Part shown: piece by piece, positions 35,176 through 46,766 of the stretch
Layout: each line of letters opens with the position of its first letter
How positions within the stretch are numbered: the stretch's first letter is position 1
NCBI GenBank assembly: GCA_001584585.1
Contig: LSYV01000068.1
Coordinates: 285,159 to 349,158, forward strand
DNA: 64,000 nt
Reading direction: 5' to 3'
Source: Gonium pectorale
Lineage: Eukaryota; Chlorophyta; Chlorophyceae; Chlamydomonadales; Volvocaceae
Program-made: the position numbers and the translations under genes
The notes under the pieces: generated by a model
Databases searched by the model: none
Told to the model about the DNA's origin: nothing
The model's input: the letters and a program-made list of their open reading frames with translations, nothing else

Positions 35176-36748
35176 ATGGCACCCTCAATGGAGAAAACCA
35201 TCTTCAAGCTGGCCACCAGGGGCAAGCACAGCACCCGGGTCCAGGCTTGGACAAACCCCACATATGATACCCCAGAGAAGAAGCTGGGCAGTGCTGGCGA
35301 TGCGGCCATCACGGTGCAGCCGTCGGGCGGCACGGACCTCATCGATGTGGGTCGTCGGCTGCGCATCACAGCTTCGGGGGAATGGTCACGAATGGTCGCT
35401 ACGTCTTGGCACGCAGGCAGACGCACAAGCTTGCGGCGTATGCATTGTGCCCGGAAGCACCTGCGCCCTTACTGCGCCGTACTTTGAATCGAGTACGCGT
35501 CCAGCGGCAGTGTAGCCAGGACTGCGAACTGCTACGCCCGTCCATGTTTTCAGTATCCCTAGGCGTGATCAACTGGCGTGCGCGGCGTGCCCCTCCTTTC
35601 ATGTTCTTCTGCCGGCGGTCCGCGTCGCTCCACCCCTTCCGGCCGGCAGGAGATGTTCCCCAGCGCCACCAGCCTCATGCGCCGCCTCCAGTACCAGTTC
35701 TGGGCCGTCATCGTGCTCATTGTGGCGCATGTCATGGTCACCGGCTACACCGACCCGCTGTACACCCGGGCGCCGCTGACGCAGGTCATCGTGTACAGGT
35801 ACGCGCTCCGGGCGGCTGGCGGTCGACCAGCAACGCCCAACCTGCAGCTGTTCGCATGGGCCATGTTGTGCATCGTGCCCTCTGCGTTGCGAGCGCCGGT
35901 CCAGTATTTGGCTCCCTCCTGAAGTCACTCCCTCCCTGCACACTCCTCCCCGCACCCCACGCTCGGCCACGCCCTTTTGCAGCGGCCAGGTCGGGCTGCT
36001 GCTGGCGATTGTGATGGGCTTCTTCCTGCTGACCAGCCAAACGCTCTACATCCAGCTCGGCCGCTACGACCTCTACCTGCGCGAGTTCGCGCCCATCTAC
36101 GGCCTGTTCCTGGCGGAGCTGGCGCTGTACGTGGTGGTCAAGGTGTACGCCACGGTGCGCACCGTGGCGCGTGGGGGTCTGGACGGCTGGATGGCTGGCG
36201 GGGTGGCTGCGGAATAGCAGCTGATGCCCCGTGCACGGGTCAGGACGGGCAGGGTGGCCGTTTGCTCGGGTCAGATTGAGCTTTCTGGCTTGCAGTGGCC
36301 ATGGTAGGGCGTGGCTACAGCGTGCCTTCCTTGCTGGGCAGTTTGACAGTTTGTAGGAGAATGAATGGGCAAGGTTACCTGTCGCCAGCCAGGGTCTGAA
36401 GGAGAGGGCAGCAGTACCTTTACGGAAGGTCCCGAAGGCTGAAGCATGCTGAACATGTTGCACAGAGCACTAAGGGACGACCAGTGCATTACCGTTGGGC
36501 TGCTCTCTGACCCTCGTCCGCAGGTGGCGCTGCTCCGGCGCGTCTCCTACCTGGCGATGTGGTCCCTGCCCGCCTACACCGCGCTGTGGACCATCCAACG
36601 CGTGCTGCTGCTGCTGTTCTGGGTGGCGGCGGCGCACAGCGCCACCTCCGTCTTCAACGTGCGCTTCTTCGACCCGGAGCTGCTGCTGGGGCTACACCAG
36701 CAGGCCAAGGACCAGCAGCGCGGCGCGCGCGCCTCGCCCGGCAGATGA
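35176..36748 (+). CDS. TMEM138-like ciliary transition-zone membrane protein
   Basis: Exons 35176-35346, 35650-35798, 35983-36163 and 36524-36748 join in phase (241 residues). Exon 1 is the least certain; starting at the ATG of exon 2 (35653) would give 183 residues, close to the 162 I recall for human TMEM138. Four membrane segments are seen: FWAVIVLIVAHVMVTGY, VGLLLAIVMGFFLLTSQTL, PIYGLFLAELALYVVVKVY and an IQRVLLLLFWVAAAHSA region. Spacing and hydrophobicity follow human TMEM138 almost without gaps. A (T/A)P-x2-Q turn precedes segment 2 and an (F/I)QR motif opens segment 4, followed by a short tail with FF/FY and an acidic turn. TMEM138 acts in the transition zone at the base of cilia. The assignment rests on recalled alignment and fold, not on a search. 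The donor of exon 3 (ACC|GTGGCG) is weak but gives the only in-phase join. Confidence 0.55.
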
Positions 36749-38572
36749 GGGGAAGAGGGCAGGCGGTCTGCGCGGTATGCTTCACACACTGCACATGCCG
36801 CAGCTGGAGATTAGTGGCTGTTAGGAGTCCATGCGGATGCGACTCCTTTGCGCCTCCAGCGGTGGAGGACGTCGGCGTGGAGAGGGAGTAAAACCAGGCA
36901 TCGCCAGAGCAGATGCAGCCAGGACGCGCTCCGTCTCCGGGCGGCATGGCATGCTCCACGGCGGATGCTGTCGAGAGGCTGGTCGCCTACCGTTGCGTAC
37001 CTCTCTATGCAAGAAGCTTGACTGCCAACATGCCTCTGGGCCGCTTGGGCGCTGCTGCGCGCCCGGCCATCCACCATGGTTATCCCCGACATATGGTAGC
37101 CATTTGCCAGTGCCGTCAGGAATGCAGGCGGCCCCGCCCAGAACCCCACAGCCTTGGCGATGACCGGGGGGCCACGTGAGCCGTGTACAGCGCGGCCACT
37201 GCAGCTGCCCGGAGCCTACGCGACAAACAATTCTAGGGGGGCCTTGCTGCGGCGCCCAGACGTTCGGCTTCACCCAAGGGCAGGCAGCAAGCAGGGTCTT
37301 CTGCAACAGGACCAATGACGGGGCCACACCAATGGAGCGTCTCCATGTCCGAGCCTCCCTAGCCTCGTGCAGGCACGGCGGCAGCCTCCGCATTGCCGCC
37401 CCGCAACTCCGCGCATCAACACGAGCGCTCAGCACACCGACGGGCGTGTTGAGCTGGCGGATTTGACGATACCATGGATGTGAGGGCTGATGACGCCCAG
37501 CTAAGGAAATGGGGCTGGAGGATTATTGTAGTCGACTGCGTGTTGTTTGCCCCGGGATGCGGAAGTGTAAGACCATGTGCATACGGTGCGGCATGGCACG
37601 CAGACGGGGCTGTGCTGCGCGCGCACAGCAGGGCATAAACGAATGTAGTATGACACAACGCCATGAGGATTGACATGTATATACGGTGTGCATATGGCGA
37701 GCGGCGTGCAACCACGCGTGTGAGGACATTGCGAACGGAATTCGAATGCATGCGTGTATGGTGGGGTTTGTCCTTGAACTTGGGGCATTTTTATTTATGC
37801 ACGCACGATGTCCAAGTCGATTTACTGGTGTGGCGCTGCGCAGGGATCACGCTCCGCACTGGTCCGTGACGGCGGGTGTTGGTAACCCCTAGAGTACCCT
37901 TACGCTAGCTGGTTTCGGCTGGTGGGCTTTGCGGGCGATGATGTGCCCTGCGATAAAACTGACACAGCGGGCGCGAACGAGCCCTTCTGACGAGCAATAC
38001 AGGCGAGCCTCCTAGTTGTAAAGGTCAGCCAGACTGTACCCAGCAACAAGTCTGGCATTTGCATATTGAAGGCTTGTGCACTCATTTTTGCCCCACCAGG
38101 CCCCGCAGGATTTATTTCATCTGGTCTAAGGAGTCCAAAGGCATTACTCCTCTCGCCCGGCGCCGCAACTGCTCTCCATCAAAGCCGCAAGTCTCGCATC
38201 CAACGCTAAACCCATGCATTATCCAATTGGCTCCTGCTTACGCGCAAGATCCATGATAGGCCGCATCCTGACGAGGGGAGCTTTAGTGCACAAGCTTAGA
38301 ACCATCTGCGGCAGCCAGCCAATGTTCATGCTACCCGGTACATGTTTAGCGACGCGCTGCTGGTGGACCAACCAAATTGCTCCCAGGGAGACGCTTAACA
38401 ACGTCCCGGTGTAGCAATCGCAACCGGCGGGCCGGCACCCAGCGCGGCACACCGAGGCCTACAAATCAACGGATATCTCCACCATCACATATCGGAGAGG
38501 CCCATCCGGCATGCCCAGCCAAGCCAGAATGCCCTGCGCTTGAGCCGCGGCACGACGCAACCGTCTCACGGC
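36749..38572. other. Intergenic stretch between convergent genes
   Basis: This holds the 3' ends of the TMEM138-like and calcineurin B-like genes. TGTAA at 37566-37570 (plus) is a possible poly(A) signal. No other gene seen. Confidence 0.4.
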
Positions 38573-39538
38573 TCAGAGGTCCACGGGCACCTCCACCACC
38601 ATGTTAGCCAGGTCTGCGCTGCCCAGCGCGGCCTTAAAGCTGGGCAGGTCCAGCCGCTCTGCGCCGCCCGCCAGCGCCAGCACGCGGCTGATGATGTCCT
38701 GCCGGTCCTCCTCGCTCAGGCTGCTGCCAGCCAGCTGCTTCAGCATCATGCTCATGTCCTCCCGCGAGATGAAGCCTGGCGGGCGGGAATGGCGAGAGAG
38801 AGCGGGGGTAGAGGGTTGGAAGGCATTCGAGAGAGAGCGGGGGGGGGAGACTTTGGAAAGGCAGGGAGCGGGAGGGGGACGGAAGAAAGAGAGCGTCGGC
38901 TCAAGGATGGCAAGAGAGGCTCGCAGGGGCAAGGGCAGCGGTGCATGTAGCACTGTGGGTGCATGGGTGCCGGGGCAAAGCTTCAAGAGCGCGTCTGAGA
39001 CCCTTTGGCTCCGGAGACTCAGGCTTGCAGAAGTACGGTCTTGTGATAGCCCAACAACAACAGGTATTGAATGGACCTACTGCTGCGCCTCCACCGAACC
39101 TGCCGGTCGTAAGCCGGACTCACCATCGCCATCGACGTCGTACACCGAAAACATAAACGCCAGCTTATCATCTCTGGAAGCCCGTGGGCTGAAGGGCGCC
39201 ACCAGCTTCACGAAATCCGTAAAGTTTGGGCACTCGCAGCATCGCACCAACCGCTGCGCGACCGGGTTGATGCTGAGCTCCGGGATGCTTAGGAACTCCT
39301 CGGGCGAGATGTAGCCCTTGCGCCCCCGATCTAGCGCACGAAAGCGCTTGTAGAGGGACTCTATCTCCGCCTGGTTAACTGCATCGGCACGCAAGGCGGG
39401 GGGGCACCCGAAACACGTTTGGTCCCTTGGGTCTGTAGAATCTCACACGGCTTACTTCCATCACTTACATACTCCTTTTGATGCTGCAATCACCTCGTCG
39501 ACATCCCCTTGCGTCAGGCCTCCGCTCGCGGCCTGCAT
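38573..39538 (-). CDS. Plant-type calcineurin B-like EF-hand protein
   Basis: Three exons, 39538-39469, 39378-39124 and 38775-38573, give 175 residues, the normal size for calcineurin B. The order of conserved segments fits: LTQGDVDEVI near the N-terminus, QAEIESLYKRFRALDR, GYISPEEFLSIPEL, NPVAQRLV, DKLAFMFSVYDVDGDGFISR, SLSEEDRQDIISRVL and the C-terminal EVPVDL that I recall from plant calcineurin B-like subunits. Only the third EF-hand (D104 V D G D G F I S R E D115) has a full set of ligands. The first (from D40) is degenerate, and the second and fourth have lost their loops. It probably acts as a Ca2+-dependent regulatory subunit or adaptor of a phosphatase-like partner; no partner is encoded nearby. 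The first exon ATG is supported by an exact phase match and a GTAAGT donor. Confidence 0.8.
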
Positions 39539-41019
39539 GCAGAGCGGGATGCTGGGCCCCACTGCCGCAGGCAATCCCGTTCCTTCTTGGCACTCACCTG
39601 ACCCATGTCAGGTGTTATACGGGATCAATGTTTGGTTTTGGGGTGCTCGTTGGTTGCGATGCAATACGTTTCGAGCGGACTAGAGGTCCTACTAGAGCCC
39701 GATCAAACAGCGTTCCCAGGGTTTCGCAAAGTTTGCAAAGTGAAATGCAATACAGGGCAGCGTAGTTTCTAGGAGCCTCGTTAGGAATTAGTTACCCGGT
39801 ATATTAGTATAGTCCTAGCACTTGCAAACATAATTCTAGTGCGCGCTATAGGCAAGTTTGTGTACGTCGTGTACGGGTCGTTCGATCACACACGACACAG
39901 GCTCCGTGGGGCTTCAAAGTGGCACCTCCGTGGTGATTGCAGGGGGAACATAAGGATTGGTGGGGAGAAACGGGTGGCATTCAAACCAGCCTTACTACCA
40001 TGCAGCACTGCGAGCGCAGTGTGGCGCCATCGGGCGCTATCTGGGTGGGGCGCCTCAGTGGGTATGGGTATGTCGCGCGTAAGGGATCGATCTGGCAGGT
40101 CTCGGCAAGCTAACGGACTGCGACATGCCCACGCGGCCAAACATCCACGTACTTGCCAAAAGATCGACGGTCAGCGGGGGGTGACGGTGCATCACTGCAT
40201 ACATGGACACAAGGGACCTCATCAGCACGCCGCTAGACGCCGCCATCGCAGCCGGTCTCTCCGGTATCCAGCAGTACCCATGCCAACGAACCCTTCACGC
40301 CGCGCGCGACCGTCCGTATGTCCGCTCCGAACCCAGCCACAGCGTCCGCTTACTGACCGTCAACGACAATGGTGGCGGGCGGGGGCGGCACTAACCCCAG
40401 ATCCCAACTGAGACCCCGCCTGCCAGCACCCATCTCCCTCTGTGCCACCAAGCTCAGGCCTGGAAGGGCAGACCCCTCCTCCCCTAACGTGCTCTGTGTG
40501 TCCTTGCATTCGTGTCCTCAGACCCTATCGGTCCTCTCTATGTCCCGCAGAGCCTTCCCTTCCGGCTCCTTAGCCGCTCGACGGCCGCCTTTCGCGGCTT
40601 CGCTGGCCACCGAGCCACCGAGTGTGTCGCTGTCAACCGTCAGCAGCCGCGCGCACACGTGCCGGTTGCACCGACCAGCCGCCATTTGCGCGACAGCTCC
40701 CCGTCCGCAGTAATCCGTTCAGTTTCGTTGGGTTCGCACAGTCCCAGCCTCTCTCATCGCGTGGATGCAACTTAAGTGGATGCCATTATGCTATCCGCAA
40801 AGGCACTGCAATAACATAGGCGCACACAGCTGCCAATGAAATGTATGTATCGCCGCTCACGCCTTACAAACGGTACGCCCCCAAGCCACGTCCGCGGCTT
40901 CAGTGCACTGCGGCTCCCCGCACGCCTACAAGCTATCCACTCTAGCCGGGCCTTAAGTCGCTCCGCCTTCCGGCGGCCTCCCCCAAAGTTCAGCCCCCGA
41001 CATATTAGCGCCCGGCAGG
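39539..41019. other. Intergenic stretch
   Basis: It should contain the calcineurin B-like promoter and the 3' UTR of the MePCE-like gene. Nothing else is recognised. Confidence 0.4.
40864..40868 (-). terminator. Candidate TGTAA poly(A) signal
   Basis: TGTAA on minus about 150 bases after the stop of the MePCE-like gene, a typical distance. Confidence 0.4.
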
Positions 41020-44000
41020 TCAGCGCCCGGCAGCTTGGCCCTGTTTCCCCGCTGCGCTGGCCCCGGCCACTCCCGCCGCTCCCGCCGCTGGGTCCGCTGG
41101 CTTGCGCAGCAAGTACATCGGTCGGTCGAAGCCCGCCCCGCCGCCCTCGTTGAGCTCAGCCTCCAGCCGGAAGCCAACCTGCCGACAGCGCGTGGGCAGC
41201 GTCTTGCCACCGGGACAGGAGAAGAGTGGCAGGATGGCAGCTGCAGGCCTACTCGCAATGGAGCCAGCGACAGGCACACTCGCGCTGTGACGTGACTCCG
41301 GTCAGGCGTCAGCACGCCTCCGCCACCCCACCTCTCGTGCCATTACCCCATCGGCCCCGCATTCCGGTCGCTTTCATTCTGGCACCCCCTCGCCCACGCA
41401 CCCCCCCACCCCTCTATGCCACGGTACGTATCGCTCGTCGCTGACATCGCAGTTTTGCAGGTCGTCTTCACACCTTCCCAAGACCGTCGTTCCTCCTACT
41501 ACTGCGTATGCGCTTCGGTGTCCACGACGCGACCCGTTTCCCGTTCCGTATTACTCCAACCCCTCACCTGCTTCGTGAGGTGTTCCACGAAGTGCTGCGG
41601 CCGAAGCTGCAGCTGCTCGATGCGCTTGAAGGGCACTGCGTGGGTGGTGGTCTTGGACACGGCGCGCTTGTAGGACCTGACGACGGGTCCGGAGCGGGTG
41701 GGGACAGGTAACTCTTAGAGATCGGCGCGTACGAGGGGCGGCCGACACACGCTAGGGTGGCGCAGCGGGCGGCGGACCGGCTCGCAGGGCCCATCGCGGC
41801 CGTCGCGCGGAAGTTTTGAAACGGGTCGACGCTGTGTGCGGAGCCCGGCCTGTGGAGCACTTGCCTTGAACTACGTCTGGCGGGCAGCACCATTTGCGTC
41901 CGTTACCCTCCACAGACATGCCCGAGCCTAGGGGGGCACCATAATCCCTCCGTAATCCACCACTCCTACAGGCGTCGCCCGCTGACCCCAACCCGGAACT
42001 CTAAGTACAGCCTGCCCGACAACATAAAGCCGGCGCTACGTGTGCTCTTTTGGGGGCGGGTGGGAAGAGAGTTAAGGGAAGTCTCCTGGACTGGTTTGAA
42101 GGAAACTAGTCCAGGTCATCATGTTGTCCATTTATCACGCGAACGGGCCGCCTGCAGGTGCTGAGCAAGCTGCCCCCGCGCCGCAGCCTGCAGAACCCTC
42201 CCATACACGTCCCTGGCCCGACTCACTTCCAGGGCTGCGGCTCTAGGATCAGCACGCCCCCGGGCGTCAGCGTGTCGTAGAACTTCCTGCGCAAGGGTGA
42301 TCACGACGGGGTATCGGGGATTGTCAGCACGGGCCCAGATTGCCACACAACGCAAAGCGCGCATGCGCCGCACGCATGCCAGTCAGGGACGGCAGGAGGC
42401 ACGGCCAAGGGATGCGCAGGGCACGAGAAGGAGCAGCGTTTTAAGCGGGGGCTCGGTGGCCGCGCTCCGGAAAGGTGGATAGTGGGGGAGGGAGAGGTTG
42501 TTCCCGCCGGCCGCATGCGTGCTTGCCCCGCGCGCCTCCCCTCCCCCGTCGGCTCACTTAAAGAGGCGCTTGAGCCCTGCGTCTCCATTGTTGAGGTGCA
42601 CCCACTTGGTGACGCTGAGGCACAGGATGGCGTCGGCGCTCTCGGGCCTTTGGCGGGAGGCAGGGGCAGGGGCAGATGCAAGGGCGGGGGCGGGGGCGGG
42701 GTCCGGAAGCGGTGAAGGGCCTGGGAGGGGCTGTCCGGGACGGGCGGCTGCCTCGGGCGACTGCTGAAGGGCAGCGGGCAGCCACTGCGCTCCGCAAGCC
42801 TGTGGCCCCCAAGCCGGTCTCCACCGCTGGAACATGACCCGAATCCGGTGCAGTGTGGCGAGCCCACGCATTATCGTGAACGATTCGAAGGCTGGCAAGG
42901 ATTGCAGCGTGGGTGGGGCGGTGTGCGCTTCCTGCCCGTACGAGGCTTTCCACCAACTTGGATCCGGCGCCCCATCGAATCCGTGCAATGGGACGGAGCT
43001 CCGGTCCCCCAGTGCTGTGGCGATGCGCCCCATCCCGCAACACACAGGCTGCCCCAGCCCCAGCACACCGCGGCGGCGCACGCGGCCCACCTGCTGCGCG
43101 AGTTGGCCCAGTCCTGGTGCATGAAGAGCGTCCCCGCCAGCGAGCGCACGTAGGAGCGCAGCTGCCCCACCCGCAGCGGAGGTGGTCCCGTGCCCAGCAC
43201 CGGACCCCGCTGGGTCCCCTGCTCCTGCCCCGCCGCCTGCTGCTGCTGCGGCTGCTGCTGCTGCCCGCCGCCTTCAGCGCCCGCCTCTGTCCCCACCGCC
43301 GCTGCCGTCGACGCAGCGGCCGTCGACGCTGCTGGAGCGTCATGTATCCGCTGGCCTCCCTCGGCCCCGCCACCCCCGCCTCCGTCACCGCGCTCGCCGT
43401 CGCAGTCGCCACCGCCGCCATCGCGCGCCCCTTCGCCCCCCTCCATGGCCTCGTCCTCCACCTCATCCTGCTCCGCGTCCTCGCCGGCGGCGCCTTCCTC
43501 GCCCTCGTCGCCGCTACCAAGCTCTGCCTCCTCGCCGATCTTTAGCCCTTCCTCCTGCTCCTCCTCCTGCTGCTCGTCCCAGACCTCCTCTGCCTCCTCC
43601 GCGAGACCGGCAGCCTCCCGGCCTGCCGCCGTCACCGCAGCGGCGGGCGGCGCGAAGCCCCCGGTGCAGCCGCCCAGCGTCATGGCCTGCAGGCGGGCGG
43701 TATAGTCGGAGCGCAGGATGCGCAGGTTTCTGCAGGGAGGGAGGGAGGGAGGGAGGGAGGGAGGGAGGGAGGGAGGAAGGGAGACGGGTAGGGAGTGGAT
43801 ACTGATTGGTTGAAGGGGGGGACGCTAAATGGGGAACGATTTTCCAAGCCCAGGGTCAGCGCTCCCTCGTGCCACGTCCAAAGCGGACCCCCTAATCGAC
43901 CGCAACCCGTCATCAGCCTATACGGCCCATACGAGCATACCCAGCCGTACTCCACGCGCTCCGACGCAGAGGTTACACCTGATCAAAACGTCACTAGCCA

Positions 44001-46314
44001 AGAGCCACACCTTCCCTCCCCATCTGCCCGAACCCGCCTGCCCGCCCCCTCTCCCGCACCTGCAGGCCTTCTTGATGAGGCCGTCGTCAATGTCGTACCC
44101 GGTCATTCGCTTGGCGCCGAAGCGAGCAGCCACAGCCAGTGTCACCAAGCCCTGTGTGACGAGTAGCGGGGTGCGGTGCATGTGTGTTTTGCGCGTTCCA
44201 TGTCAGCGCCTGGCGGCATGAGCAAACCCGCGCTCCGCGCAGCCTATAACCCTGGCTTCTGAAGGTGGCCCCACCGCCCCAGGGAGGTCGCCAGCGGTGA
44301 CACCTTGCGGCCCGGCCCGGCCCCACTCGCCTCGTTGCATCCAACGTCGATGCAGGCCTTGCCCGCAAACCATTCCCGGCGCATGAGCTGCGCGGGGCAG
44401 AGCGGAGGGGCGGAGGGCAGAGCGGAGGGGCGGAGGGCCACGAGGGCGGACAGCATGCTCAGGGGAAGGGCTGGCGAGGGGCCGGGGAGGCTGCAGCAGC
44501 GTTCCCATGCAAGTCACCCCAGCACCCGGCACGCCCGACACGAGCACATGGCCCCTTCGCACACGGCACACCTTGACCCGCGGGTCTTCGTCCAGTTCGG
44601 CCCCCAGCCGGTACCCGTAGTAGCGGTGATAGTTGCCGTGGCGGTGCAGACTGGAGCGGCCCTCCGACCCGGCTCCACCCTGCCGCTGCCCCTGCCCCTG
44701 GCCCTGCCGAGCGGTGCCCCCCGCCCCCTGCTGCGCTTCCAGCGACCGCTTCCGGCCCTTGCCATCCGCCGGGGACTGCCCGGGACCCTGACGCTCCTGG
44801 CGCTGCTGCGCCTGCTCCGCCCCCGCGCCCGATCCCGGCACGCCAGGCCCCTCAGCCACGGCGGCTGGAGTCGTCACAGCGACAGCGAGTGTGGCCGCCG
44901 CGGCGGCTGCGAAGCCTCCTGAGGCAGGCCCCTCATCGGGGCCGCCCGCGGCATCCGCCGTCCCACCGCCCGTCGTAGTGGTGGTGGTCACGGCCGCCGC
45001 CGCCGCCACAGCGGCGGCGCACGAACCGGCTGCCCCCGCGCCGTCGCGGAGGTGAACGCGCATCAGCAGCAGCGCCGCGGACAGGTCGCCACCACCGCCG
45101 GCGCCCGGACGCAATGGCGGCGCCGCCGCCGACGGCGGGCCGCCCGTCGGCCGCTCTGGGAACGCGCCCGGGCGTGGCAGCATGCCCGAAAACCGTGTAG
45201 GCACCCCGAATGTGCTGCTGTATACACTTTGTACGGCTGCCACGGCAGCGGCAGCGGCGGCCGCCTTGGCTGCAGTCCCTGCAAGCTGCGGCACCTGCAC
45301 GACCTCTTCGCTCGCCGCCGCGAGGCTCGAGCCTGGCCCGGCGGCGCCCGCTCCGTCGGCGTCGTCGCCGCATTCACGCCCACCGCGGCGCCGCTGGCGC
45401 TTTTGCTTACAGCCTTTCCTTCCGCCTCCTTCACCGCCCACGCCACCGTTGGCGTGCCCGCCGCTGGCGCCCGTGCCTGCCGTGGCTGCGCCGTCTCCCA
45501 CACTCTCGTCCTCATCGGCAGCCAGCAGGTCCTCGGGCAGAGCCTGACGCCTCGCCAGCCGCTTCTGTGCGCCTCGGCTCAACTGGCTGTTCCCGCCGCC
45601 AGACATTGCTGCCAACTCTGAGCCGCCGCCAGAACCGCGGCTGCCCCCAGAGACACCGCCGCCCCGCTGCGGCGGCCCGCCACCGGCTTGAAGCCGCCGC
45701 CGCTTTGCCGGAGGGCCGGCGGCGGGGCGGCCTCCGCTGCCGCTTCCACCACCGCCGGCCGCTGCATGCCGCTGTCGGCCGCCGCCGCCACTGCCGCCGC
45801 GGGGCGGCGGTGGCGGCATGCTCGTGCATGCAGGCGGGCCCGTGCCGCGCGCGACGGCAACGGCGCCGCTGCCGCTTGCATGGCGGCCACTGCAGCCCGT
45901 GTCTTCGCTCTGGGAGGGAAGGCCGCCACCGCCGCTGCCGCTGCCGCCAGGGCCGTCACCCGCGTCAGTGCCAGGGCGAGGCACCCCCAGCGTCTGTGGC
46001 CGTATTCCAGCGGCACACGTCATGTCGCATCAGGAGCAAGTGGGCATAGTGCATGCCGTCATGGACGGATGGATGGATAGGTGCCCTCGTCAAGGCACGC
46101 AACCACATGGCGGGAAAGAGGCCGGACTTACCTTGTGCAGCAGCTTGGAGACCCTTTTCCGCGCCTTTTTCCGTTGGTTCTTGTTAAAGGCTTTATCCCC
46201 AGGCAGCAGCTGCGCCTTGAGCTGCTGCGCGAGAGCGCCGGGGTCGGCTGCCGACGGCGGATGCGCGTCCGGGCCCGACGGCTTGCCCTTTGCAATCTCC
46301 TGAGGCAACGACAT
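41020..46314 (-). CDS. Bin3/MePCE-type RNA 5' methylphosphate-capping enzyme
   Basis: Nine exons, phases all consistent, 936 residues: 46314-46132, 45993-44572, 44387-44331, 44151-44060, 43729-43091, 42647-42558, 42286-42227, 41676-41568, 41178-41020. The first ~500 residues are basic (NQRKKARKRVSKLLHK) then Gly/Ala/Ser-rich low complexity. The Bin3 domain starts at HGNYHRYYGYR, then REWFAGKACIDVGCNEG (SAM motif I), AARFGAKRMTGYDIDDGLI, an acidic/Gln insert of about 180 residues inside exon 5, LCLSVTKWVHLNNGDAGLKR, LTPGGVLILEPQPWKSYKR, LQLRPQHFVEHL, VGF and GFDRPMYLLRK. This order matches human MePCE, which methylates the gamma-phosphate of 7SK RNA; in fission yeast the relative Bmc1 acts on U6. 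The nucleus is the expected location. Intron 3 appears to be GC-AG (GAG|GCGAGT). Confidence 0.88.
43734..43785. repeat. (GGGA)n microsatellite
   Basis: Tandem GGGA units, about a dozen, in intron 4 of the MePCE-like gene, immediately upstream of its exon 5 acceptor as read on minus. Confidence 0.9.
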
Positions 46315-46766
46315 CAGAACTGACGGCGCTACCCTCGCCTTTTGTAAGGCTGCGGCTAGGGAGTTGCACGTAGTTATGTCGTGATCATCAGGTCGGAATA
46401 ATGAGACTCCGTTTTTGTTAATGGTGCAGGCTGTTGGATCGCTTGATGTCGTCAAGAGCGTGCGTAAAGTACGGTACCGAACTTGCCATAGCAGCAGAAC
46501 GGAAGAAACACATTCCAAGCATGCCATTTTTGTAATCCCTGTCGCGAAGATCATAGCGTCCCTGTAGTCCGGTTGGAACTCCTTCTCACTGTCTTGTCCT
46601 TCAAGGCTCACACTGCCTTTCTTGGCATCTGAAGAGCTAAATAGCTGAAAGTTCACGGGAGGAGACGCAAGAATGGTGCGCAGAGACACGTCGGCATGCT
46701 GGAAAGCCCTGTCGCTGCCGTGGCTGACTCTCTGGCTGCCATCCCTTTTCTGCGCTGTACTTGCAG
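46315..46766. promoter_or_regulatory. Shared divergent promoter region, MePCE-like / Derlin
   Basis: The two genes run head to head from this ~450-base interval. It must also hold the first (very short) Derlin exon, which I cannot place. An ATG at 46673 opens a frame (plus) that does not join Derlin in phase. Confidence 0.4.

Noticed and set aside
40953..41130. Pentapeptide-repeat-like translation on minus (LPGADLPGANMSGAEL)
   Set aside because: It is out of frame with the MePCE-like C-terminal exon and arises from a short direct repeat (GCGCCCGGCAG) near its stop; there are too few units and no gene.
44203..46023. 606-codon frame on minus as a separate gene
   Set aside because: It contains exon 2 of the MePCE-like gene plus intron sequence at its end; splicing into REWFAGK explains it.
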